Shown: in pieces, positions 23,201-35,200 of the stretch | Layout: every line of letters starts with the position of its first letter | How positions within the stretch are numbered: the stretch's first letter is position 1 | From: Streptomyces finlayi | GTDB lineage: Bacteria > Actinomycetota > Actinomycetes > Streptomycetales > Streptomycetaceae | Direction of reading: 5' to 3' | Assembly (NCBI RefSeq): GCF_014216315.1 | Contig: NZ_CP045702.1 | Location: 7,410,455 to 7,474,454 of the forward strand | Length of the DNA stretch: 64,000 bases | Notes under the pieces: generated by a model | Seen by the model: the letters and a program-made list of their open reading frames with translations, nothing else | Database searches by the model: none | What the model was told of the DNA's origin: nothing | Program-made: the position numbers and the translations under genes

Positions 23201-26200
23201 CGGCAAGGGCAAGGCCCCGGCCGCCGGCACCGCGGACGGCCCACCGGCCTCCGCGGACGCGCGGCCGAACCAGTGGTTCACGTACACGCGCTCCGCCGAG
23301 TCCCGCTCGGAACCCCTCCGTTACGAGGTCGCCGACACCGGGCACATCAGGCTCCCCGGAGGGGAGGAGATCCCGCCGGCCGGATGGGCAGGGTTCGGCC
23401 ACGACTTCGTCCACGGGACGACGGGCGCGATCCTGCGGGGCGACAGCGGCTGGATCGGCCGCGTGGACAACATGGACACCCTCGCCCTTCTGATGGCGGA
23501 CCTGGACGACGGCTCCGAGCCCTATCGAGTCGTGGCGGACTCCTCGGGCCTGTACCTGGTGCCGGAGGACGACGGCGAGACGGCCCTGCGCATCCCGCTG
23601 CGGGAGTCCACCGCAGCTGAGTCCACACCGCCGCTCCGCGCACCCCGCGCCCGCCTCGACGACCGGCCACGCGTCGTCGTGCGGTCGGCCTTCGACGTGC
23701 GGCGCTTCACCCACGGCGGCGAGACCGTCACCGACCTGACCGTCCGACTCGCGTTCCGCCAAGGAGCCGGGCAGGCCGGCACCGACACCGTCATGGCGCG
23801 GGTCCTTCAGGGCGTGGAGGAGTTCTACAACGGCCCGAGGCACGAACTGCCCGACGGAGACCGGCTGCACGTCACCGTCGAGCCGGTCCAGGCTGACGGG
23901 AACCCCCATCTGACGGTCGATCTCGTCGGCCGGGACCAGCGGATGAACCAGCGGGCGTGGTGGGCAGACGCCGACCCGGTGGAGTTCGCGCACGAGCTGG
24001 CACACCAGCTGTTCCTGCGGGACGAGACGCGCGACGCGAGCAACCCCGAACGGCTCCACGCGCCGGGCAGCCTGCTCGGAGTGTTCGACGAGCAGGCCCC
24101 GGACGGCCTCGCACAGAGCGGTCTGCGGCCGCGCCACCTCCAGTTGTGGGCGGCGGTGGCCGGAGACCTCGCACCGCACACCCCGCCGGAGGGGGCGAGC
24201 TGGGACGACGCGCGCGCGAACGCGACGGCGGAGCGCCGGGAGCCGGTGTGGGTCGACCCGGTGTCGCTCCCCGCGGCGTCCCCGCAGACCGGTCCGGACG
24301 GTACGGTGCCGCCCCCGCTGCCCCCCGGCCGCGCCCTGCCCCCGCTGGTGGAGGCGGCCGACGAGTCGGAGGCCGGCTCGGACTCCGAGGACGCGGACGA
24401 GCGCCCGCTCTGGGCCGAACCGGCTTGGCTGGACTCGGTGTTCGGCTCCCATCGGGACGGCATTCCGCGCGCCCGCCTCCGCGAGACCTCCGAGGCGCTC
24501 TACACCCTCGTCCGGGCGGACGCGGACGCGCACCCGATGTCGCAGACGTTGCGCGACGGCCTGAAGCGCGTCACCCGGCGGGTCCTGCACATGGGCAACG
24601 GGACCCGGCCAGGCCCCGCGGACTTCCTGCTGCTCGGCTCGCTGGCGCTCGACGCCTCGTCGGACGACCTCGCGAGCGCCGACGACCTCGCCATGTACTT
24701 CGTCGAGCGGCAGATCGAGACCGGGCGCGGCGCCCTGGACGAGAGCACGCTGCTGCGCGACGACGAAGGCAACGCCGTCGGACGCGACTTCAGCGGGCCG
24801 GGGAGGCCCACGGGACCGGGGGAGTCCGACGGACCGCGGCAGGCCGCCCCCGAGCTGGAGTCCTACGCCGTGCGGGGCCGCGGCCGGGTCGTTCCACGGC
24901 CCGCTCCCTGGCAGAACCCGTACCTCGTCGTGGCCGGACCGGCCGGCCGCGCAGTCGAGGTGTCCGCACCGGGGCTGACCTTCTACCTGGACAGCCCCGA
25001 AGAGCTGGCCATGCTCATCTCGTACGACTCCCGGCGGCCCCGTGGCGCGGACATCGTCCTGGCACTTCCCGCGGAGCATGCCGCGACCGTGGCCTCCCTC
25101 GTCGCGGGGACGACGGGCCGGCGCGTCTGGTACCCCGAGGCGCCGGTAGGCGTGGCCACGCATCCGACGGCCGGGACCCGCCACCTGATGCTCGACCTGA
25201 ACGATGGCAGCACCGGAGCGGGATGGGTTTCGGCCGAGCCGCCCGCGGACGGCGGACTGCCCGGAGCAGGCGACACCGGCAGCGACACCGGCAGCGACAC
25301 CGGCAGCGTGTCCGGCCAGGACAGCGACGACGACAGGTCCAGCGGCGACGGGGACGCGGAGTTCGACCGCATGGTCGACCAGGCCGTCCTCGAACGGCAG
25401 ATCGACGGGCGCCGCCCCCGCCCGCTGACGACTCGCGACTACGGCGTCATCGACACGCACGGTACCGGGGTCCTGTTCACTCAGCCGCTCCCTCGGGCCG
25501 TCGGAGAGGTCCCGGTCGGAGACGTCACCGGCCCCGACGGGCCCGCCCTGTTCCTGCCGCGCCAGGAGCACGGAACCGTCCGCATGGCCGACCGGCCGCC
25601 GCTGCACATCTCCGAAGACCGGACGCTGGCGATGCTCGCCGCCGAGGACGGCACGACCGGATGCGGCCGGCAGGTGTACGCCACGCGTACGGCGATCGAG
25701 CGCTCGTCGGCGCGGCTGGCCGCTGCCGGGGCGGGGATCCGGCTGAAGAGCGACGTCTCGACGGGCGTGCTGCTGCCGAGGGAGGACGGGTCGTACGGCG
25801 AGCCGCTGTTCCGGGTGGAGCCCGAGTTCCTGACGGCTTCCGGCCGTTCGGAGCACGCCTTCACGCGTGACTTCGCCCAGATGGTGGCCGGCGCGGCGAC
25901 CGCACCCCTGTCCCACATCGCCTTCCGGGACCCCACCGGCCAGGTCCTCTCCACCGCCCCGGTGAACGGGCTGCACGGCCGGGAGGTCACCGGAACCCAC
26001 CACCTCGCCCAGGCACTGACAGAGGTGGCCGAGGGCACCCGCTCCGCCGACGACGTCACCCCCCGCTGGGCAGCCCGCCGGACCGGCCGGGACAACCGCT
26101 TCACCGGCGGTGTGGTGGGCGCACCCACCCCGGGCGAGCGTTACGGCCGTGCCCTGAGCTACCAGCCGCAGGACAACCCGCAGCGCACCTCGCTGGCCTC

Positions 26201-29200
26201 GGCCGCACGGCGCATCGGCGTCAACGAGTACGCATGGGCGGGGGTCGGCGAGGGATACCTGATCCAGTCGGTCAGCACCACGAACGACAGCGGCGCGCAG
26301 CTGTTCACGCACAACCACGCCAAGCCGGGCGACCGGGTGGGCCCGCACGCCCCGTACCACGTCGCGCAGGTGGTGCTGGCCGCAGAGGACGGCACCCACC
26401 AGATCACGCTGGAGAACGAGACCCACTCCTGGAGCGAGATCCCGGACGCGCTCCTCGACGACGTCGTCGAAGAGAACCTCGACCGCTACGGCGAGGACGA
26501 ACTCACCGGGCTGGCCGGCGGAGCCGAGCAGCGTGCCGCCGAGGCGCGCCGGAGCGGCGCAGGCGAGGCGGAGACCGACCGCCTGGAGAGCTTCGCCCGG
26601 GTGGCCAGGGCCCTCGCCGACGTCCATCGGGCCGAGCAACTGCCGTGGTACTTCGACGAGGACCGCCCCGAGCACGCGCTGGCGCTCCGCGAGGCCGCTC
26701 AGGCACGCTCCCGCGCGAAGGAGCTGATCCGGGCCGCCGCGCCAGTGATGGACAGCAAGGACCTGTGGTCCTTCCGGGCGTACAGCAAGCGGCCGGGCGA
26801 GTCGGCGCACGAGATCAACGCGGCACTGCTTTCGGAGTCGTCGCCCGCAGTGGCCAACCCCCTGACGACGGTGGTGCTGCACGGCCACACACCGCGTGCC
26901 CACCAGCGGACGATCCGCTTCGACGAGCGGCAGCACACCCTCTCCGACGCGGACGGCACGATCGACGGGCTGGCCCAGTCGCTGGCCCGCGCGGGGCTCT
27001 GGAACCGGACCCACGGTCTGCCGATGCCGGCCGTCACCCTCACCGGTCATGGCAACCGCTCGCGCACCAGCGGCCAGGAGCGGGCGGACGCCGTGGCGAA
27101 GGCGCTCGCCGCCCGGCTGGCCCAGGTCCTGGACGCCTTCCAGACCGGGATGAGCGGGCCGCGTGTCGGAGTGCGGGACTTCAACCTCAGTAAGTTCGCC
27201 AAGCGGGTGCGCAGCGCCACCGACCCGGCTCAGGGGCGTGTGGTGACGATCGAGATCGATGACCACCGCGTGGTGCCTCCGGGGCCGGCGGGGTACGCCA
27301 CACCTGTCGAGGAACCGGCCCGGCCGGTGGAGCCCGCACCCACCGGGCCCACGACGGCCACCGAGCTCACGGCCGGCGGACCGACGGCGGCCACCGGGCC
27401 GGCGGTGGCGCCTTCCGTGACCGACGGGCCCGCGCCCGCAGGGTCCCGACGCACCACCGGGCGTGCCAGGTCCCGGCCCCCGGGCCGTTCCGCACAGCCG
27501 AGCCCGGAGCGCAGGAACAGCGAGGCACCCCCGTGGGTCCTGGCACGCATCCGGTACGCCGAGGAGTCCGTCGCCTTCGACAGGCGGCTGGGCGAGTACC
27601 TGGCCGAGCACGACGCGGTGACCGCCGAGTTCCGGAAGATGGCGAGTGCCGCGTGGGCGGCGGCGCGCCAGCGGTATCCGCGCGCGCTGGGGACGTTCGG
27701 TGACACCAGCAAGTTCAAGGCGGGTGTCGTCGGCACGTCCCGCGAGGCGCTCCAGCGGGTGGTGCGCAGCGGCAACCTGCGGGAACTCGTGGCCTTCCTG
27801 TACGAGGGGATCTCCAACGATCTCGTACCGGAGATGCTCGGCGGTGCCGAGGAACAGCATCCGGAGATCGCCGCGGAGCGGCCGAGCCGTCGGCAGCGGG
27901 AGGTCTACGCCGAGTACATGCGGCGGGCCATGGAGATCCAGGCGTCGGAGATGTCCCTTGCGGAGAAGGAGGCAGCGGTCGCGGAGTTGCCGCAGCCCGT
28001 GGCGAACCCGGCGAGTCCGGACGGCGCGCGTCCGCCGTTGAGCGCGGCGGAGCGGCGGTTCGGGGTCGACGGGGCCGGGCTGACCTGGATGCCGGCGACA
28101 TCGGTGTACGACATCGCGATGAGCGCCGACTTCCAGGGGCGCTCCGAGGACTCAGGCGGTCTGGTGGCGACCGGCACCGCCGGGTCCACGTACCGCTTCG
28201 TGCTGCACGCCGTCCGGATGCGGGAGCAGTGGGGCGTCGACCTGGACCTCGGACTGATCCGGGCCGGGATGATGGCCATCTCGCTGACGGTCGGTCACCA
28301 CACCGCCCACGAGGTGATGCGCGGCGCCCAGCTGGCGCTCAACGACGTACCCGGACACGACCCCGCCCTCGACTACACCGACAACTGGGGCCGGTACTGG
28401 AACATCCATCCGTTCGGCGAGCAGGAGCTGCGGGAGAACGTCGCGCGGAACGGGCTCTTCCCCGACGAGCACGCGCGGGCCCTGCTGGACGAGCTGGAGC
28501 CGAATGCAGCCGTGGGCACCGTCACGCGTGAGGGCGGCTCCCGCACCGGTCTCCCGCACCGGCCGGGACCGTCCCGCCGCCCGATCCACACCCGGCCCGT
28601 CGCGGCCCGCTCGAACCACCCAGTTCCCCAGATGCCGAACCCTTCCGGCGCTCCCGCCACGCACCGGGGCACCGCCTCCACACCCCAGGGGGTCTCGCCC
28701 CAGGAAGTGTCGCCCCACGAGGCGGAGAGCCACCGCGATGCGGTCCTCGACGCGCTGTACGGCCTGGGCGCCCTGAACGGCGTCGACCGGACGCGGGCCG
28801 CCAAGGCGCTGGAGCGGCTCGACCGGCTCCGGGTGGCGGACCCGGAGCTGCGCGGCGGCTTCCTGGACCTGGACGCGCTGGTCCGCCGGGTGCTGCTGCT
28901 CGACCCCTCCGACACGGTCAGTGCCTCGGCGCGCGGCGCCCTGGTACGGCTGGTGACTGCCCCGTTCACCGCCGGTGCAGGCACTCCAGCCGCGCTGTCC
29001 GCCCACTACCTGGCCCAACGCGGCGCGTTCCAAACGGACTTCCGGCTCACCGACGCCCAGGGCCGTCCGCGCGGGTGGAACTGGCTCGGCCGACCCCTGC
29101 CCGCCGACTTCGATCCGGGCACCACCGGCCGGATCTCGCGCGCCCCCGACGGCACGACCGGCCACAGCGCGCCCGAGACCGCGCCGTGGCTTCCCACCCC

Positions 29201-32200
29201 GGGCCACCCCGACCCTTACCTCCTGCTGCTCACCGGCGGGTCCGACGGGGTCGTGGTACGTGGGCTCGGCGGGTTCACACGCTCCGTGCCGGCCGTGGTC
29301 TTCCACGAACTGATGGCCCTCGACCGGAACCTGACGGGCAGGCAGGGTCCGCTGCTGCTCCACGTCGCCCGGTCCGCCGCCGCGTCACTGGACCTGCCGC
29401 GCGGGCTCTCCGACCGGCTCGGCCGAGAGGTGTGGGCCACCACCGGACGGTCGGTCATCGGGCGTCTCCCCGGGGTCCCGGACCGCTCGGTGGTCCTGCT
29501 GCTGGACGAGGATCGGCAGGCGCCCCGGGGCCAGTGGTTCGCCAACACGCCCGCCACCCCCGCCGCGGCGCCCACCGCACCCGCTGAAGCGCTGGACGAC
29601 CAGATCAGCGCACTCTCCATCGCTCACCACGGCCACCGGTCGACGGGCTACATCTCGATGGACCTCGCCGATTCGGACGACGGCGGCTGGTCGCGCACGC
29701 TGACGCACAGCCGCCTGGGCACGGTCACGACCTACACGCACCAGCGCACCGCCTACGACGCCCCGGGCTCCGCCTCCCTGGTGCCCTGGGCCGAACTCAA
29801 CCTGCCCGCCCCGTACTTCCCCAACAACCACGGTCTGCCGGGCACCGTCACATGGCACACCCCGGACGGGGAGCGGACGGACGACGGGCCGCAGTTCGCC
29901 CGCAGGCTCGCCCGCCGCCGCAGCCTGGCCTCGCTCGCCCCCGAACACCCCGTGGTGCTGCTCGTCTGCTACGCGGCCGCGTCCCCCGGTATCGGCGAGA
30001 TGCCCGGGCTCCACATAGACGGCCCCCCGCCCTTCACACCCGACCCGCTCGCGGCCGTCGCGGTCGGCCAGCACACCGCCAACGAGACCGGCCGCACGGT
30101 GTTCGCGACCACTCTGATGAACGCCGCCGTGCAGTCACGGCAGGGCGGCCAGGAGGCATACATCAGCCTCCACACCGACGCGCGGGGCCGCGCCTACCCG
30201 TGGGTCATGTTCCGGCCGGAGCCCACCGGGGACGCACTGGACGGGCGGGCCCGCGACGCCGGGCTGCACCACGGCCCCGGACCCGCGCCCGAGGCGGTAC
30301 AGGAGCGGACCCTGCGGCTGGTCCGGGCGCTGCGCCGGATCTTCGGCTCCACGGTCGACGAGACCCCCGGGTATCCGGTGCTGCTGCGCGGCATCGGCGC
30401 GCTCGACCTGATGCGCGAGACCGATCCGCACCTGAACCGCGACGGCGCGCGCACGTTCACCCTGGACCTGTACGAGCAGCTCCTGACCCGGTACCACGGG
30501 GGCGGTCTCCTCCCGCCGGGGCAGGCCCCGCAGGTCACGCCGGACAGCCACCGGAGGCTGCTGGCGGAGGCGGCCCATCGCTGGGACACGGGGCCACGCG
30601 GCCCCCTGACCGACTGGATCGCGCTGCCGCACCTCGTCCACATGCTGACGGACCTCGCAGCCACTGCCCACCGCGAGAACGTCGCCCGGCAGGTCCTGGG
30701 GCTGGATCTCTCGGCGCCGGTGGGTGAGACCGAGTGGTCGCGGCTGCTGTGGGCGTCGTTCAAGGTCGCCTTGACGACTGCCCATGTGGATCCCGGTGCG
30801 TTCGCCGCCGCCGTGCTGCACCTGCCCGCCCCCGACCCGGCGCGGTTCGGCGAAGCCGTCCTCGTGGCACGGCAGGCGGCGGCCGTCGGCCGCGACCCGT
30901 GGCAACTGAGTGAGGTGGCCGCCCACCACCTGGAGCAGCAGGGCGCGCTGGAGTCCGACCGGCTCCTGACGGACGACGACGGAGAGGCATGGGGCAGGGC
31001 GCTGGACGGTACCTCCTGGCCGCAGGGCACGTTCGACCACAGCGTCGTGACCCTGCTGGGGCACTTGCCCGACGGCTCGCTCGTACCCGTCGGCACCGAG
31101 CCCGCCCCCTGGGCGGCCGACCCGCACCGCCCGAGGCCCTTCGTCTACGTCGCCGACGGTGACGTAGACGGGCTGCGGATGCGGGGACCGGTGCCGCCCG
31201 GCGAGTTCGGCGAACTGGTCTTCCGCGACCCGGAACTGCTGGCCGAGGACGGGTACGCGGAGGTCATCGCGGTGGTACCGCACGGCAGGCCGTCCGGCGC
31301 GCGGCCGGCCGAGGGCAGCATCCCGGGCGAGGGCGCCCGGAACTCGGCCCGCAACTGGTGGGCCACCCACGGCGCCACCACGCTCCACCACGACGCGGCG
31401 ACCGGGACCTACACCGTCGCCGTGCTGCCGGGCCCGGACGGGCAGCCGGCCACGGCGGGTGGCTGGGGGCGGATCACGACCCCCGAAGGCGACAGCTCCG
31501 CCACCACGGCGACGGCGACCAACGCGCACTCGTCCCGTGCGGCCCTGGCCGACGGCGCCACCACGGAACTCGACACCGCCTGGCGGGACCACGCACGGGC
31601 GCTGACCGCGCTGGACGGGACCGCCGCCGAAGCCGCGACGACGGAGCGGAGCAGCGGGTACGAGACGGTGGTGGCGCACGCCTGGGCCGGGGTCGACGAG
31701 GCGCGTCGCCGGCTGGAGGACGCCGAGGCGCGGCTGTGGACCCTGGGCGTCGCTCCGGACGCGCTGGGCACTGCGCGCGGAACACACCGGAGCGACGGCT
31801 CCGGCACCGGTGACGCGGCCCCGGCCGTCCGGAGGGACGCCGCTGAACGCCGGTGGATCGCGGAACAGGTGACCGAGGCCGACCTGCCACCCGTTCCGCT
31901 GCGGCCCGCCGAGGGCGAGACCGTCGGCTCGCGGGAACTGGAGGCCGCGGGCATCACGCTCTCCGTCGGCCTGCGGACCGAGATGATGCTGCGCGGCGAC
32001 GACCGGCTGCCCGCGGACGCGCTGTACCCGCTGGACCTGGTCCGAGTGTGGATGGCCCGGCCCGGCGCCTGGACGGACAGGATGGACGCGGTGGCCGCGA
32101 GCGCGTCGCGGCGGCTGTGGGCGCAGGCGTACACGCGCTTCGCTGACTCGGCACCCGAGGGCGCGGACGGGGCGGGCACCGCTCGTGCCTGGGACGCCGC

Positions 32201-35200
32201 CGTCTCCCTGGTGCTGCCGGCGGAGCCGCACGACGTCCTCGCCGACTCCCGTTACGCCGGTGACGGCTTCCGCGACGCGGTGCGCCGGGTCGCGGGCCAT
32301 CTACTGAATGCGGGCACCGACACCGGGGCCGCACCGGCCTCCGCCACGGAGCTGGCCGACACGCTCCGCTCCGGCCTGGGCCTGCGGCAGCGCTGGACGG
32401 CGCCCGTCGCGGAGACGGTGCCGGTGGCGCAGTCGGGGACCGACGCCGACATGCCCGACGCCGACATGCCCGACGCCGACATGACTGACCGCCACATGGC
32501 GATGCCGGACGACCCAGCGCTGGGCACCTTCGACTTCGGCGATCCCGGCGATCTCGGTGACTTCGACCTGTCGGACTGGGACGGCCTCGACATCGGCGGG
32601 TTCGACTTCGACCTGACCGGAACAGACATTGCCGACCCGGACACGACTGGTCCGGACGCGACCGACTTCGACATGACCGATCCCGATCCCGAGCCGACCG
32701 GCCCGGAGCCCACCGGCCTGGACATGACCGCGCTGGACACGAGCGGTGGGCAGCCGGTGTTCGCCGCCCCGGTGTCCGCCGCATCGGCCCGGCCGCTCTC
32801 CCCCCTGCCCCGGCTGACGCTCGTGACGTTCGCCGAGGGGGAGACCCGCCCCTCGGCCGACGCGCAGGAGAGCGTCGGACACCTGGCGTTCCAGGTGGCG
32901 AAGGCCGGTCTGCGCAACCTCCGCACGCGGGTACCGCTGCCGAGGATCGACATCGCCGGGTACGGCGCCGACGCCCGCGGGGCCGGCACCGCGCAGCAGC
33001 GGGAACTGGCCGCCCGGCAGCGGGGCGACCAGCGCGCGCGGACCGCGCGCGATCTGCTCGTCCGGAAGCTCGACGAAGCGCTGCGTACCCTCCGGGGTGA
33101 CCTGCCGGCAGGAGGGCCGCGACTGACTGCGGAAGACTTCAAGATCACGGCGCGCGGCCGGTCGCGCATGTCCGGCCAGGGCGGCACCGCGAGCGTGTCC
33201 GGTCCGGTGAGCCGCGCGGACCTGGGCCGGCAGGCCACCATCGCTCTGACCTCGCCCGGGCGCGCGGCGGCGGTGGAGACCCTGGACGCGCTGCGCCGTG
33301 ACGACCGCGCCCTGCGCGCCGGGGCGTTCGATGCGGACACGGTCGCCCGGCGCATCCTCCACCTCGAACCCTTCGTGGTCGTCGACCCGGAGACGCGCAG
33401 GGACCTGTACGCGATGGTCGAGCGGGCACTCGTGGCCGGGCGGGCGACGAGTTCGGCCGCCCTGGCGGCCTTCGCCCTCGCGGAGCAGGGCGTTCTCGCC
33501 GCGGACCGCAGCCGGTACGTCACCCTGGGTGGAGACCGGGTGGCCGGCCTGAACTGGGCCGGATCCGACACCGTCGAACTGGACAGCATGTTCATCGACG
33601 ACCTCCAGGCCGATCCGGCCGGAGGTTTCACCGCGACGGGAATGCCGGGCTTCGCCCCGTGGACGTGGACCGAGACCCCGTACGCGGTCCTGGCCGACGG
33701 GCGCCACGACACGGTGACGGCGCGGCTTCCCGACGGCACGACGCGGGACCTCGGCCCCGACGTGTTCGCCGAACTCGTCGCGGCGGACCCAGTGTTGCAG
33801 GGCTTGCCGTCAGGGGTTCCGATCGTGCTGGCCGTCCCGTTCGCAGGTGACCGGTACCTGGAACTGCCGCGCACGCTCGCGGAGCGCACCGGACGCACCG
33901 TATGGGCACACAGCGGTCTGGCGCGGCGCAACCCGGACCCCGCAGCGCAGAGCACCATCGCCGTGATCCGGCAGGCCGGACTGCCGCGCGGTTCCTGGGT
34001 CCAGGTCAGGCCCGGCCTCGCACCCGACGCGGACGACGGCGCCCCGGACTGGCACCGTGACGTGCTGACCCAGCCCGTCGTCAGTGCCCTGACAGGGCAG
34101 CAGATCGGCCGCAGCCTGCACGAACCCGGCGAGCTGGCCGATGCGCGCGAGGACCACTTCAGCCGTCTCGACCGGATGACGATGTACGTCCACTTCAACA
34201 GCGCCACCGGCACGTACTCCGCCAAGCTCCCACTGGCGGACCCCGGACCGAAGGACAGGGCGTACCACTTGGCGGGCCACGGCCTGCCCGGACGCCTGAT
34301 GCTGCCCCTGACCGGCGGCGGGTCGAGGACGGCCGGCCGGCAGGAGGCGGGGGAGTGGCTGCGGCGGCGCAAGAGCCTGTCGAGCCTGCCACGGGACCAC
34401 TGGATCGACATGGTGGTCTGCTACTCCTCCGCTCCGCAGGACAGCGCCGTGCAGGACCTCTCGCAGGCCGGCGACTCCTTTCCCGTACCGTTCGCCGCCG
34501 ATCCGCTCTCGGACGACGCCCTCTCCCTGGGGCAGCACCTGGCGAACGTCACCGGACGCGTGGTCCGCCTGTCCCACGCGCTGCAGGGGGCTTTCACCCA
34601 TCAGGGAGACCCCGTACGCGTGCTGTTCACCGACGCGCGGGGCCGCCGGTGGTGGTGGGAGACCAGCCGCCCGGAGCCCGGCGAGGCCGAACTGGACCGA
34701 CTCGCGGAACATGCCGGATTCGAGAACGAGCCCTCGCCGCGCAGCCGGGCCGAGCTGCTGCGTCTGGTGCGGGCACTGAAGCTGCTCCTCGGGCAGGACG
34801 TGCAGGACGACGCCGAATTCGCGACCCTGGTCCGTGGAGCCGGCGCGCTCGCCGACATGTGGCGCGCCGATCAGGACCTCGGCCGGACCGGCCCGTTCTC
34901 GCTGGACTTGCTGCGCCGGGTGGTAGCGGCGCGCCCCGAGGCCGTGTCGGGCGTGGACCGGCAGGTCATTCGCCGGGTACTGGCCTCCGCCGTTCAGGCG
35001 TGGCAGCAGTCAGGGGCCTCGCTGCCCGTCAGCCGGTTCGTTGCCCTGCCGGTGCTGCACTCGGCAGCCCGCTGGCTGAAGGACACGGCGGCGGTGGACG
35101 ATGCGGCCGTCGCCGCGCTGACGCTGTCCGGCCCGGGCGAGGTGAGCGCGGCCGAGCGGGCCCGGATGTTCTGGGCGCGGGTCAAGGCCGAGGAGACACA

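Noticed and set aside
15507..27860. A minus-strand open frame of more than 4,100 codons
   Set aside because: It is the antisense shadow of the GC3-rich giant gene; its translation is Arg/Gly/Val-rich without domain motifs, whereas the plus strand shows recognisable repeated domains.
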